NCBI RefSeq assembly: GCF_947499585.1 | Contig: NZ_CANMOO010000001.1 | Coordinates: 1,240,001-1,304,000, forward strand | Source: an uncultured Allomuricauda sp. | GTDB lineage: Bacteria; Bacteroidota; Bacteroidia; Flavobacteriales; Flavobacteriaceae | DNA: 64,000 nucleotides | Reading direction: 5' to 3' | In this document: positions 1-8,718 of the stretch, one piece after another | Layout: the number at the start of each line of letters is the position of its first letter | How positions within the stretch are numbered: position 1 is the first letter of the stretch | The notes under the pieces: generated by a model | Database searches by the model: none | Seen by the model: only the letters and a program-made list of their open reading frames with translations | What the model was told of the DNA's origin: nothing | Program-made: the position numbers and the translations under genes

Positions 1-914
1 ACATCTGGATGAAGTACATCTGAGATAATGGCAACATTGGTTTTTTCATCAATGACTTCAATGGCAGTCTCTTTACTATTGTTAATGATGTTTTTTTCAT
101 TTTCAAGAGGTTGAACATCTATTCTAATTGACTTGACCCCTACGCTTCCTGCCTCTAACAATGCATTTATAGTCTGACTGTTTTGGTTTTTATTCAGATC
201 TATGTTCTTGGTATAGATTGATTTTCCATTTAAGGAAATGGTCACGGTCTTTGAGACTGACTTTGAACCTTTATATAGAACTGTGGCTTCAATAGGAAAT
301 TTATTTTTCAGAAAAGCATAGGTATTTGTATTGACTTGTCCTATGGAAATATCTTCATAAGCAGTGGTGTCACCAACAATTATGGGGTTTACAGATAGGT
401 CATCAGATAAATTTATATACTCATAATCTTTCCCTAGCGTTTGATTACCATCTGTAAAAAGTAGTACTGCATTTGAACCGTTTACAAATATTTCATCAAC
501 AGTAGAAAGTGCATTGGAGATATCTGTATTTTTTTTATCGAAATATAAAGAGTCAGTTTGCGAAATTTTAGCTCCGAAGGTATATTGTTGAATAGAAAAC
601 CGGTCATTTAAATCTTGATTTTCTATTACGTTTTTTACCTGGTTTTCAATTGAATTTTCTGATGAAGTATCTTGCATAGAGGAAGAATCATCCACTAACA
701 CAATGAGGTTAGCTTTCTCTAGAAAATATTCGTGTCGTGTAAACTTTGGATTGATCAATAAAAGTAATGCGCAAAACAAAGCCACAAAACGAAGTCCTGC
801 CAGAATAATTCTAAGATTGCCCTTTCTGGGATTTTTATAAAAATATTGAAAGAATACGGTGGTAAGCGCAGCAAGGACTGCTAAAACAATAAGGAGTACC
901 GTACGTATTTCCAT
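1..914 (-). CDS. VWA-domain membrane protein (partial, C-terminus cut by window edge)
   Basis: The reading frame is open from an ATG at 914 to the left edge, giving 304 residues with no stop. The N-terminus has two closely spaced hydrophobic segments (about residues 5-20 and 33-55). A von Willebrand A domain follows, with the MIDAS-like motif VDDSSSMQD near residue 75. This arrangement is that of bacterial VWA proteins anchored to the inner membrane and exposed to the periplasm; their precise role is generally not known. It begins 6 bases after the fabG stop, so it is probably co-transcribed with fabG. A second protein of related design lies at 50648-52570. The start is the first in-frame ATG and is well supported; function is inferred from domain type only. 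Confidence 0.85.
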   Translation of the reverse strand, partial: MEIRTVLLIVLAVLAALTTVFFQYFYKNPRKGNLRIILAGLRFVALFCALLLLINPKFTRHEYFLEKANLIVLVDDSSSMQDTSSENSIENQVKNVIENQDLNDRFSIQQYTFGAKISQTDSLYFDKKNTDISNALSTVDEIFVNGSNAVLLFTDGNQTLGKDYEYINLSDDLSVNPIIVGDTTAYEDISIGQVNTNTYAFLKNKFPIEATVLYKGSKSVSKTVTISLNGKSIYTKNIDLNKNQNSQTINALLEAGSVGVKSIRIDVQPLENEKNIINNSKETAIEVIDEKTNVAIISDVLHPD

Positions 915-920
915 TAATTT

Positions 921-1667
921 TTAGGTTAACATACCACCATCAACATTAAGGACTTGGCCGGTAACATAAGCAGATAGATCTGAAGCCAAGAACAAGCACG
1001 CATTAGCAACATCTTCTGGACTTCCACCTCTTTTTAAAGGAATGGACTCTCTCCAACCTTGAACGGTCTTTTCGTCTAATTTATCAGTCATTTCAGTTTC
1101 AATAAAGCCTGGTGCAATTGCATTGCAACGAATGTTTCTTGATCCAATCTCCAATGCTACTGATTTTGTAAACCCAATCATTCCTGCTTTAGATGCCGCA
1201 TAGTTGGCCTGCCCTGCATTTCCTTTCACCCCTACTACACTGCTCATATTTATTATTGACCCTTTACGTTGTTTCAACATGGTACGTTGAACCGCTTTGG
1301 TCATATTGAAAACAGATTTCAAATTGATTTCTATCACTTTATCAAAATCTTCCTCTCCCATTCTCATCAAGAGGTTGTCCTTGGTGATTCCTGCATTATT
1401 TATAAGGACGTCGATACCATCAAAATCCTCCAATACCTTTGCTACTAACTCCTCTGATTCTGAAAAACTTGCAGCATTACTTTTATAGGCTTTAGCCTTA
1501 ACTCCCATACTTGAAAGTTCTTTTTCAAGTTCTAAAGCTGGTGCTTCGCTAGAACTGTAAGTAAAAGCCACATTGGCCCCATGTTGTCCAAATACCTGAG
1601 CTATTCCTTTTCCTATTCCTCTACTTGCTCCAGTAATGATTACATTTTTGCCCTCCAAAAGTTTCAT
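921..1667 (-). CDS. fabG: 3-oxoacyl-[acyl-carrier-protein] reductase FabG
   Basis: NADPH-dependent reductase of the short-chain dehydrogenase family that reduces 3-oxoacyl-ACP in fatty acid elongation in the cytoplasm. Visible motifs are the cofactor loop TGASRGIG (about residues 12-19), NNAG, the catalytic Ser and YxxxK (NYAASKAG), and the C-terminal VTGQVLNVDGGM typical of FabG. I chose the ATG at 1667, which gives 248 residues, close to the usual FabG length; an upstream in-frame TTG at 1676 would add three residues. A TATATTTG element lies about 33 bases upstream. Its placement downstream of sucD and the lpx cluster fits lipid synthesis, and the VWA gene follows almost immediately. Confidence 0.93.
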   Translation of the reverse strand: MKLLEGKNVIITGASRGIGKGIAQVFGQHGANVAFTYSSSEAPALELEKELSSMGVKAKAYKSNAASFSESEELVAKVLEDFDGIDVLINNAGITKDNLLMRMGEEDFDKVIEINLKSVFNMTKAVQRTMLKQRKGSIINMSSVVGVKGNAGQANYAASKAGMIGFTKSVALEIGSRNIRCNAIAPGFIETEMTDKLDEKTVQGWRESIPLKRGGSPEDVANACLFLASDLSAYVTGQVLNVDGGMLT

Positions 1668-1699
1668 AATATTCAAAATTTAGTCGTCTGGTTGATAAT

Positions 1700-1707
1700 C
1701 AAATATA
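1700..1707 (-). promoter_or_regulatory. Candidate fabG promoter -7 element (TATATTTG)
   Basis: An exact match to the flavobacterial TAnnTTTG -7 consensus on the minus strand, 33 bases ahead of the fabG ATG at 1667 and just after the sucD terminator. I see no good TTG -33 box at the usual spacing, so this is a -7-only prediction. Confidence 0.5.
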
Positions 1708-1730
1708 GTTTTTGTTTTACGTATTGACGA

Positions 1731-1757
1731 AAAAAAATCCCGTATAGCACGGGATTT
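1731..1757 (-). terminator. Rho-independent terminator after sucD
   Basis: A perfect 9-bp inverted repeat (1735-1743 with 1749-1757) encloses a 5-base loop. Read on the minus strand it is followed by a run of T, as expected for intrinsic termination. It lies 21 bases beyond the sucD stop and separates the lpx-sucD operon from fabG. Confidence 0.85.
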
Positions 1758-1777
1758 ACAATAGTTTTAACGATTGG

Positions 1778-2650
1778 TTATCCAATCACTTCTTTTACTT
1801 TAACGCCTATCTTCGCAGGAGAATCCACCACATGGATGCCACATTCGCTCATGATACGTTTTTTAGCTTGAGCAGTATCATCACTGCCTCCTACTATAGC
1901 ACCCGCATGCCCCATTGTTCTCCCAGCTGGTGCAGTCTCACCTGCAATAAAACCAACAATAGGTTTCTTGCTTCCACTTTCTTTATACCATTTGGCTGCA
2001 TCTGCTTCTAATTGACCTCCTATTTCACCAATCATAACGACACATTCTGTCTCTGGGTCATTTATTAAAAGTTCTACGGCTTCTTTTGTTGTTGTTCCAA
2101 TAATCGGATCTCCTCCAATTCCTATAGCGGTAGTAATTCCTAATCCTTGACGTACAACTTGATCTGCAGCTTCATATGTCAATGTTCCTGATTTAGAAAC
2201 AATTCCAACGTGTCCCTTCTTGAAAACAAAACCAGGCATGATACCTACTTTTGCTTCACCAGGAGTAATAACACCTGGGCAGTTAGGGCCAACCAAGGTA
2301 CAATCCATATTTTTTATATAATCATTCGCCTTTACCATGTCAGCAACAGGAATTCCTTCTGTGATTGTAATAATCACTTTAATTCCAGCACTAGCAGCTT
2401 CCATTATAGCGTCTGCAGCAAATGCAGGCGGCACAAAAATAATAGTTGTATCAGCTCCTACTTCTCTAACAGCATCTTCAACTGTATTAAAGACAGGTCT
2501 TTCCAAGTGCTCTTGCCCACCTTTTCCTGGAGTAACACCTCCTACAACATTGGTTCCATATTCAATCATCTGACCTGCATGGAATGTTCCTTCGCTCCCT
2601 GTGAAACCTTGAACAATTATTTTTGAATCTTTATTTACTAGAACACTCAT
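1778..2650 (-). CDS. sucD: Succinyl-CoA synthetase (ADP-forming) subunit alpha
   Basis: Alpha subunit of the citric acid cycle enzyme that interconverts succinyl-CoA and succinate with ATP or GTP formation. The 290 residues match the usual family length. Visible are the N-terminal CoA-binding Rossmann region ([15 protein letters not shown]), the VGPNCPGVI segment, and [16 protein letters not shown], which holds the histidine that is phosphorylated during catalysis. The beta subunit gene sucC is not adjacent and must lie elsewhere. It sits at the end of the lpx operon, 59 bases after the LpxD-like gene; a palindrome overlapping a TAnnTTTG element in that gap suggests an extra internal promoter. 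An intrinsic terminator follows. Confidence 0.96.
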   Translation of the reverse strand: MSVLVNKDSKIIVQGFTGSEGTFHAGQMIEYGTNVVGGVTPGKGGQEHLERPVFNTVEDAVREVGADTTIIFVPPAFAADAIMEAASAGIKVIITITEGIPVADMVKANDYIKNMDCTLVGPNCPGVITPGEAKVGIMPGFVFKKGHVGIVSKSGTLTYEAADQVVRQGLGITTAIGIGGDPIIGTTTKEAVELLINDPETECVVMIGEIGGQLEADAAKWYKESGSKKPIVGFIAGETAPAGRTMGHAGAIVGGSDDTAQAKKRIMSECGIHVVDSPAKIGVKVKEVIG

Positions 2651-2670
2651 ATTTTTCTGATTATTACGCT

Positions 2671-2692
2671 GGACAAAAGTATGGTTTTGTCC
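2671..2692 (-). promoter_or_regulatory. Inverted repeat overlapping a candidate sucD promoter
   Basis: An 8-bp perfect inverted repeat (2671-2678 and 2685-2692, spacer 6) lies in the gap before sucD. On the minus strand the motif TACTTTTG, a match to TAnnTTTG, sits inside it at 2681-2674, 24 bases before the sucD start. The placement fits an operator over an internal promoter. With no T-run after it, it is a poor intrinsic terminator. No TTG -33 box is seen. Confidence 0.4.
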
Positions 2693-2709
2693 ATAATATT
2701 TAAAGTAAT

Positions 2710-3651
2710 TTACTTGCTATTTCTTTTAGCATTCTTAAGCAATGAAGGAAGGTTTTTTATAGTTGCCAATTCTTTCATTTTTGCCCGTGCATTTGTTGCT
2801 GGGCTACCAAAATAAGTTTTCCCACCTTCCAAACTTTCGGCAACACCAGATTGTGCATATACCACAGCTCCCTTACCAATGGTAATTCCACTAATTACTC
2901 CAACTTGGCCCCAAAGCGTTACTTCATCCTCAACAACTACGCAGCCAGCTATTCCTGTATGGGAGGCAATTAAACATTTTTGACCTATTACGGTGTCATG
3001 CCCAATTTGGATTTGATTGTCCAGTTTAGATCCTTGTTTTATAGTTGTGTCTCCCGATACTCCCCTATCAATGGTACAAGAAGCGCCTATGTCCACATTA
3101 TCCTCTATTACTACTCTGCCGCCAGAAAGCAGTTTATCAAATCCTTCAGGCCTATTTTTATAGTAGAATGCATCTGCTCCAAGTACTGTTCCACTGTGGA
3201 TAACAACATTGTTCCCGATAACACAATTATCATAAATGGAAACATTGGCATGGATAACACAATTCTTTCCGATTTTTACGTGATTACCAATAAAAGTGTT
3301 GGGTTGAATTATAGTGCCATCACCGATTTCTGCTGTTTCAGCTATTGAACTAGAAGCTCTTTTAAAAGGTTTAAAAAAATGAGTGAGCTTATTGAAATCT
3401 CTAAATGGATCATCAGAAATTAAAAGTGCCTTCCCTTCTGGGCATTCAACTTTTTTATTGATAAGAACTACGGAGGCATTGGACTCTAAAGCTTTATCAT
3501 AATACTTTGGATGATCCACAAAAACAATATCACCTTTCTCTACTACATGGATTTCATTTATTCCTTGTATTGAAAAATTAGAATCTCCAATAAACTCAGT
3601 ATTAATTATTTCTGATATCTCTTTTAAAGTATAGGTTCTAGGGAATTTCAT
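2710..3651 (-). CDS. LpxD-like N-acyltransferase paralogue (left-handed beta-helix)
   Basis: A 313-residue relative of LpxD, which N-acylates UDP-3-O-acylglucosamine in lipid A synthesis. The N-terminal third resembles the LpxD uridine-binding domain. A long run of hexapeptide repeats follows, with [11 protein letters not shown] and [12 protein letters not shown] carrying LpxD-like histidines. A true lpxD lies five genes upstream at 6408-7433, so this is a second copy whose substrate is uncertain; it could act on a different sugar nucleotide or acyl donor. It starts 5 bases after efp and clearly belongs to the same operon. Calling it an LpxD-family acyltransferase is secure; calling it the functional LpxD is not. 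Confidence 0.85.
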   Translation of the reverse strand: MKFPRTYTLKEISEIINTEFIGDSNFSIQGINEIHVVEKGDIVFVDHPKYYDKALESNASVVLINKKVECPEGKALLISDDPFRDFNKLTHFFKPFKRASSSIAETAEIGDGTIIQPNTFIGNHVKIGKNCVIHANVSIYDNCVIGNNVVIHSGTVLGADAFYYKNRPEGFDKLLSGGRVVIEDNVDIGASCTIDRGVSGDTTIKQGSKLDNQIQIGHDTVIGQKCLIASHTGIAGCVVVEDEVTLWGQVGVISGITIGKGAVVYAQSGVAESLEGGKTYFGSPATNARAKMKELATIKNLPSLLKNAKRNSK

Positions 3652-3656
3652 TCAGG

Positions 3657-4223
3657 TTATTCTTTTACCCTTTCCATATAAGCGCCTTTTTCTGTGTCAA
3701 CTTTTATCTTATCTCCTTCATTAATAAAAAGAGGTACGTTGATTCTTGCGCCAGTTTCCACGGTAGCAGGCTTGGTTGCGTTAGTGGCTGTATTTCCCTT
3801 AACTCCAGGTTCAGCATGTGTTACTTCCAATATTACGCTAGCGGGCATATCAACAGAAAGAGGCATACTATCTTCTGTGTTGAATAAAATGGTAACTACT
3901 TGGCCTTCTTTTAATAAATCAGGTGCGTCCAATGAACTTTTCTCTAACGTAATTTGGTTATAGTCATCGGTATTCATAAAATGAAAAGTGTCTCCTTCTG
4001 CATACAAGTATTGATAAGAGCGAGTTTCCACTCTTACATCTTCAATTTTATGGCCTGCAGAAAAAGTATTGTCTATTACTTTTCCTGTAGTAACACTTTT
4101 AAGCTTGGTTCTAACAAAAGCAGGCCCCTTGCCTGGTTTTACATGAAGAAATTCTATTATTTTAAAAATATCATGGTTGTATTTAATACACAACCCTTTT
4201 CTTATATCTGAAGTACTTGCCAT
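3657..4223 (-). CDS. efp: Translation elongation factor P
   Basis: EF-P binds stalled ribosomes between the P and E sites and promotes peptide bond formation at polyproline stretches. The 188 residues match the family. The KOW-like N-terminal domain contains the loop KPGKGPAF, with Lys32 at the tip that is the usual modification site; the C-terminal OB domain ends with EGDKIKVDTEKGAYMERV. No lysine-modifying enzyme (EpmA/EpmB or DHS type) is seen in this window. It lies between lpxA (4 bases away) and the LpxD-like gene (5 bases), so it is translated from the lipid A operon. Confidence 0.97.
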   Translation of the reverse strand: MASTSDIRKGLCIKYNHDIFKIIEFLHVKPGKGPAFVRTKLKSVTTGKVIDNTFSAGHKIEDVRVETRSYQYLYAEGDTFHFMNTDDYNQITLEKSSLDAPDLLKEGQVVTILFNTEDSMPLSVDMPASVILEVTHAEPGVKGNTATNATKPATVETGARINVPLFINEGDKIKVDTEKGAYMERVKE

Positions 4224-4227
4224 AGTT

Positions 4228-5013
4228 TTAATTTGAACTGAAATATCCTTTCATAATTCCTCGCTGCGAATCTCTTATAAATTGAAGGATTTCATCACGT
4301 TCAGGAGTTGCTTCCATTTCTGCTTCTATAATAGAAGCAGCTTGGGAATTGTTATAATTTCTTTGATAAAGTATGCGATAAATATTTTGTACCTCTCTAA
4401 TTTTATGCGCCTCGAATCCTCTTCTACGTAATCCTATTGAATTGATTCCAACATAAGAAAGTGGCTCTCTAGCTGCCTTTACAAAAGGTGGTACATCTTT
4501 TCTCACCAATGAACCTCCGGTAACAAATGCATGATTACCTATAGAAACAAATTGATGCACAGCTACCATACCTGCCAAAACCACATTCTTTCCTATAGTC
4601 ACGTGACCAGCTAATGTAGAATTGTTGCTGAAAATAGAACCATCCCCTACAAAGCAGTCATGGGCAACATGGCAATATGCCATTATTAAACAATCATTTC
4701 CTATTACAGTTTTCATACGGTCCACCGTACCCTTATTTATGGTAGCACATTCACGTATAGTGGTGTTATTGCCAATATGAACAGTTGTTTCTTCTCCTTG
4801 ATATTTTAAATCTTGGGGTGTGGCAGAAATAACGGCGCCAGGAAAAATATTGCAATTTTTTCCGATACGGGCACCTTCCATTATAGTGACATTGGAGCCA
4901 ATCCATGTCCCTTCTCCTATAGTCACATTGTTATGAATAGTTGTAAAGGGTTCTATAACAACGTTTTTGGCAATCTTAGCACCAGGATGCACGTAAGCGA
5001 GGGGTTGATTCAT
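4228..5013 (-). CDS. lpxA: UDP-N-acetylglucosamine O-acyltransferase LpxA
   Basis: Catalyses the first step of lipid A synthesis, transfer of a 3-hydroxyacyl chain from ACP to UDP-GlcNAc. The 261 residues are the standard length. The N-terminal two thirds are hexapeptide repeats forming a left-handed beta-helix, with the catalytic histidine in CHVAHDCFVGDG (about residue 120); the C-terminal helical region follows VGINSIGLRRRGF. The stop of lpxC/fabZ is 7 bases upstream, indicating tight coupling. Gene order lpxD, lpxC/fabZ, lpxA supports the assignment. Confidence 0.97.
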   Translation of the reverse strand: MNQPLAYVHPGAKIAKNVVIEPFTTIHNNVTIGEGTWIGSNVTIMEGARIGKNCNIFPGAVISATPQDLKYQGEETTVHIGNNTTIRECATINKGTVDRMKTVIGNDCLIMAYCHVAHDCFVGDGSIFSNNSTLAGHVTIGKNVVLAGMVAVHQFVSIGNHAFVTGGSLVRKDVPPFVKAAREPLSYVGINSIGLRRRGFEAHKIREVQNIYRILYQRNYNNSQAASIIEAEMEATPERDEILQFIRDSQRGIMKGYFSSN

Positions 5014-5020
5014 GCTAGTC

Positions 5021-6421
5021 TTATTTTACTTTTATAATTTGAGCCATTATTTCTGCTTCTGAAACCAACTTGCCATTAGCATATGCTCTTGCTTGCATTT
5101 GACAAATACCTCTTCTTATAGGAGTCATTAAATCCAGTTTAAAAATAAGTGTATCTCCAGGTACAACCTGTTGTTTGTATTTTACATTGTCTATCTTCAA
5201 AAGATAGGTCAAATAATTTTCAGGGTCCGGTACGGTGCTTAGCACCAATATACCTCCTGTTTGTGCCATTGCCTCCAATTGTAATACTCCAGGCATTACG
5301 GGTGCTCCAGGAAAGTGCCCAACAAAAAAGGGCTCATTCATAGTGACATTCTTCATCCCAATTACATGCTCTTCTGATAACTCCAAAATCTTATCGACCA
5401 ATAAGAAAGGTGGTCTGTGCGGTAACATTTGCATTATCTGAGTAATATCCTTCACCGGCGTGGCATGCAAATCTACTTCGGGAACGTAATTTCTTCTTTC
5501 TTGCTTAATAATTTTTTGGAGCTTTTTTGCAAACTGGGTATTTACATAGTGCCCCGGCTTGTTAGCGATAACCTTTCCTCTAATTCTAGTTCCCGCAAGT
5601 GCTAAATCCCCTACCACGTCCAACAATTTATGGCGTGCAGCTTCATTAGGGTAATGCAGGGTCAAATTATCCAGTATCCCATTTGGTTTTACAGATAACT
5701 TCTTTTTATCAAAAGCCTTTTCCAACTTTTTCATGGTGGATTCAGATATCTCCTTATCCACATAAACAATAGCGTTATTCAAATCACCACCTTTAATTAA
5801 GCCGTGTTCCAATAACATTTCCAACTCATGCAGGAAACTAAAAGTACGGGCATCTGCAATCTCTTCTTTAAAGTCAGAAATTTGCTCCAAATTAGCATTT
5901 TGTGTACCTAAAACCTTAGTGCCAAAATCAACCATTGTAGTGATTTGATACTGATTGGAAGGAATTACGGTAATCTCGCTGCCAGTAGCTTCATCCTTAT
6001 ATGAAATAATGTCTTTTACCACATATTCTTTCCGGTCTTGCTCTTGTTCCACAATTTCGGCTTCCTCCAAAGCTTTAACAAAAAACTTTGAAGAACCATC
6101 CATGATGGGTGGTTCTGGTGCGTCCAATTCAATAACAACATTATCAATGCCAAGACCAACCAATGCGGCCAAAACATGCTCTGAAGTTTGAATTTTTACT
6201 CCGTTCTTTTCTAGATTGGTGCCACGCTGTGTATTAACAACATAATTTGCATCCGCTTCAATTATAGGTTCTCCTTCCAGATCTAATCTTTTAAAGGCAA
6301 ACCCATGATTTACTTTTGCTGGAACAAAAGTCATAGTGACGTTCTCACCGGTATGTAACCCTACTCCTTCTAGCGTTACTTTATTTTTTATTGTGCATTG
6401 CTTATTACTATTCACCTTCAA
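5021..6421 (-). CDS. lpxC: Bifunctional LpxC deacetylase / FabZ dehydratase
   Basis: A 466-residue fusion typical of Bacteroidota. Residues 1 to about 305 are LpxC, the zinc deacetylase that commits UDP-3-O-acyl-GlcNAc to lipid A; zinc ligands are visible as H82 (SEHVLAAL), H264 and D268 ([10 protein letters not shown]), with catalytic H290 in PGHYVN. Residues about 322-466 are FabZ, the 3-hydroxyacyl-ACP dehydratase, with [12 protein letters not shown] and the catalytic pair H369 and E383 in [12 protein letters not shown]...LEAMAQ. Fusing the two places lipid A commitment and fatty acid elongation under one translation signal. The start overlaps the lpxD coding end by 14 bases. Confidence 0.97.
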   Translation of the reverse strand: MKVNSNKQCTIKNKVTLEGVGLHTGENVTMTFVPAKVNHGFAFKRLDLEGEPIIEADANYVVNTQRGTNLEKNGVKIQTSEHVLAALVGLGIDNVVIELDAPEPPIMDGSSKFFVKALEEAEIVEQEQDRKEYVVKDIISYKDEATGSEITVIPSNQYQITTMVDFGTKVLGTQNANLEQISDFKEEIADARTFSFLHELEMLLEHGLIKGGDLNNAIVYVDKEISESTMKKLEKAFDKKKLSVKPNGILDNLTLHYPNEAARHKLLDVVGDLALAGTRIRGKVIANKPGHYVNTQFAKKLQKIIKQERRNYVPEVDLHATPVKDITQIMQMLPHRPPFLLVDKILELSEEHVIGMKNVTMNEPFFVGHFPGAPVMPGVLQLEAMAQTGGILVLSTVPDPENYLTYLLKIDNVKYKQQVVPGDTLIFKLDLMTPIRRGICQMQARAYANGKLVSEAEIMAQIIKVK

Positions 6422-7433
6422 CTTTTTTTTCGAGGTTGGTGATTGTATTTACCAGCTTTGGTAAATTTTTAAAATGTACATATGATTTATTGTAGTCCCC
6501 ATAATTTAATGCGGGGGACCCTTGAAGAACTTCATCGTCCTTTACATTTCTTCCAATTCCTGATTGCGCCTGTATCCTTACCCTATCACCTATGGTAATA
6601 TGCCCCACTATACCAACTTGGCCACCAATAAGACAGTGTTTACCAATTCTGGTAGAACCTGCAATCCCCGTTTGGGCAGCTATAGCGGTATGCTCTCCAA
6701 TCTCAACATTATGTGCAATTTGAATTTGATTATCCAATTTTACACCTTTCCTAAGTATAGTTGAGCCTAATGTTGCTCTATCTATAGTTGTGCCTGCTCC
6801 AACGTCCACATTGTCTTCCAAGATAACGTTGCCTGTTTGAGGGACCTTACTATATTCTCCTTTTTCATTTGGGGTAAACCCGAAGCCATCTGCTCCAATA
6901 ATTACTCCACTATGAATTACACAATTATTACCGATAATAGATTCCGAGTATATTTTTGAGCCAGCGAAAACCATAACATTATCTCCGATGGTAACATTAT
7001 CACCAATGTATACATTAGGATAAATCTTAACGTTCTTGCCTATTTCCACATTATCCCCTAAATATGAAAATGCTCCAAGGTAAAATCCATCTCCGTAAAC
7101 AACACTATCTGAAATAAAAGCCGGGTTTTCAATTCCTACTTTATTATTCTTTACCTGATTATAATATTCCAGCAATTTGGAAAAAGACTTATACGCATCC
7201 TCTACCTTTATTAAGGTTGTGGATAAATCCTGCTCAGGAATAAAATCCTTATTAACTATTGTAATGGACGCTTTGGTTGAATAAATGAAAGAAGTATACT
7301 TAGGGTTCGCTAAAAATGTAAGAGATCCTTTTTCTCCTTCTTCTATTTTGGATAGTTTGTGTACAGCAATCTGAGGATTTCCCTCAACTTCTCCCTCTAA
7401 AATTCCGGCAATTTGGGTGGCTGTAAATTTCAT
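6408..7433 (-). CDS. lpxD: UDP-3-O-acylglucosamine N-acyltransferase LpxD
   Basis: Adds the N-linked 3-hydroxyacyl chain in the third step of lipid A synthesis. The 341 residues match LpxD. An N-terminal uridine-binding domain (residues 1 to about 100) precedes a long hexapeptide-repeat helix with [13 protein letters not shown] and [10 protein letters not shown], the latter holding the catalytic-type histidine, and a C-terminal helix ends the protein. The gene overlaps lpxC/fabZ by 14 bases and follows the HD phosphohydrolase gene by 23 bases. The stronger match to classical LpxD, compared with the paralogue at 2710-3651, makes this the likely housekeeping copy. Confidence 0.95.
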   Translation of the reverse strand: MKFTATQIAGILEGEVEGNPQIAVHKLSKIEEGEKGSLTFLANPKYTSFIYSTKASITIVNKDFIPEQDLSTTLIKVEDAYKSFSKLLEYYNQVKNNKVGIENPAFISDSVVYGDGFYLGAFSYLGDNVEIGKNVKIYPNVYIGDNVTIGDNVMVFAGSKIYSESIIGNNCVIHSGVIIGADGFGFTPNEKGEYSKVPQTGNVILEDNVDVGAGTTIDRATLGSTILRKGVKLDNQIQIAHNVEIGEHTAIAAQTGIAGSTRIGKHCLIGGQVGIVGHITIGDRVRIQAQSGIGRNVKDDEVLQGSPALNYGDYNKSYVHFKNLPKLVNTITNLEKKVEGE

Positions 7434-7456
7434 TTCAGCAAAAGTAACAAAATTTG

Positions 7457-8683
7457 TTAAACAGGTTCTTTTGGATAGCAGCTATAATATTTTGTTACCG
7501 TTTTGGAAAGAGCTTTTAAACTAAGCTGATCAGATTCCTTCAAAACATCTGTGACTTTTCCATTTTTCTTGAGAATATTTATGGTTTGATGATTTTCACT
7601 GTAGGCCTTGTTCGTTATCTCCCCTTGAAACACAAAATACTCAGCTTCTACTCTTGTAATATTTTGGTTCTGGATTACGCTATTGATCTTTTCCTCAAAC
7701 TTTTGTGAATCAATAGGCTTGTTTTTAATCTTTACATTTAGCAAAGTTCTGTTTAGGAGCATTTTACACATTTTGGAAAGTACAAAGTCATCATGAAATT
7801 GCCATGATTTTATGGCACTCATAATATCTATATCGTCTAATTGTGCAAATTTCTCCAATAGTTGAGCGTTAAAAGGAATAGCGGTGTTTTGACTCAGAAA
7901 AAATAAAAAAGCTTGGCTTCCTTTCAATTCTTTTCCCATTTCTAAAAGTTCGCGAGCACGGCGCATGACACGAACCAACAATTGTTCTGCAACTAGCCCT
8001 GTTTTATGAAGGTATACCTGCCAATACATAAACCTTCGGGCCATTAAAAATTTTTCAACAGCATAGATTCCCTTTTCTTCCACAACCAAATGCTCATCAA
8101 CCACATTCAACATAGAAATAAGTCGTTCAGAATTTATGTTTCCTTCCGTCACTCCTGAATAAAAACTGTCTCGCTTTAAATAATCCAATCGGTCCATATC
8201 CAGCTGACTGGACACTAATTGGTTCATAAAGGGCTTGGGATACTCTCCTTTAAAAATGGCAATCGCTGTTTCCAATCTACCGCTAAATTCCTTGTTCAGT
8301 TCCGTCATAAATTCCAAAGACAGTCGTTCATGATTCAAGTCAGGAACTATAAACCCTTCCAGGGCATGAGAAAATGGTCCATGGCCAATATCATGGAGTA
8401 AAATAGCACACAGCAATCCCGTTTCTTCATCTGGACTAATCTCAATATTTTTCCATTTAAGGATTTGTATCGCTTTGGTCATCAAGTGCATACTCCCAAG
8501 CGCATGGTGAAATCTTGTATGGTGCGCACCAGGGTAAACCAGGTAAGACATGCCCATTTGCGAAATTCTGCGCAATCTCTGAAAGTACGGATGAGCTATC
8601 AGGCTAAAAATAAGTTCATTTGGAGTTCCAATAAAACCGTAAATTGGATCGTTAAAGACTTTAAGCTTATTGGTTTGGACCAA
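7457..8683 (-). CDS. HD-superfamily phosphohydrolase (SAMHD1/dGTPase-like)
   Basis: A 408-residue HD-domain protein related to dNTP triphosphohydrolases of the SAMHD1 type. The metal-binding set is visible: HTRFHHALG near residue 54, [12 protein letters not shown] near residue 96, and [13 protein letters not shown] near residue 160. The family hydrolyses nucleotides, but the substrate of this branch is not established, so I give no specific reaction. It is the first gene of the leftward lpx operon (23 bases before lpxD) and diverges from porX across only 35 bases. A TATCTTTG element for it lies at 8710-8703. Confidence 0.9.
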   Translation of the reverse strand: MVQTNKLKVFNDPIYGFIGTPNELIFSLIAHPYFQRLRRISQMGMSYLVYPGAHHTRFHHALGSMHLMTKAIQILKWKNIEISPDEETGLLCAILLHDIGHGPFSHALEGFIVPDLNHERLSLEFMTELNKEFSGRLETAIAIFKGEYPKPFMNQLVSSQLDMDRLDYLKRDSFYSGVTEGNINSERLISMLNVVDEHLVVEEKGIYAVEKFLMARRFMYWQVYLHKTGLVAEQLLVRVMRRARELLEMGKELKGSQAFLFFLSQNTAIPFNAQLLEKFAQLDDIDIMSAIKSWQFHDDFVLSKMCKMLLNRTLLNVKIKNKPIDSQKFEEKINSVIQNQNITRVEAEYFVFQGEITNKAYSENHQTINILKKNGKVTDVLKESDQLSLKALSKTVTKYYSCYPKEPV

Positions 8684-8702
8684 GGAGTTTGTTTTAATTA
8701 CA

Positions 8703-8710
8703 CAAAGATA
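8703..8710 (-). promoter_or_regulatory. Candidate -7 element for the HD phosphohydrolase / lpx operon
   Basis: TATCTTTG on the minus strand matches the flavobacterial TAnnTTTG consensus and lies 20 bases before the HD gene start in the 35-base gap shared with porX. A TTG -33 box at the right distance is not seen; its expected place would fall inside the porX coding region. Confidence 0.45.
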
Positions 8711-8718
8711 ACTACTAT

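Noticed and set aside
3694..3963. Open frame opposite efp
   Set aside because: It is a shadow of the conserved efp codon pattern; no start signal or plausible protein properties.
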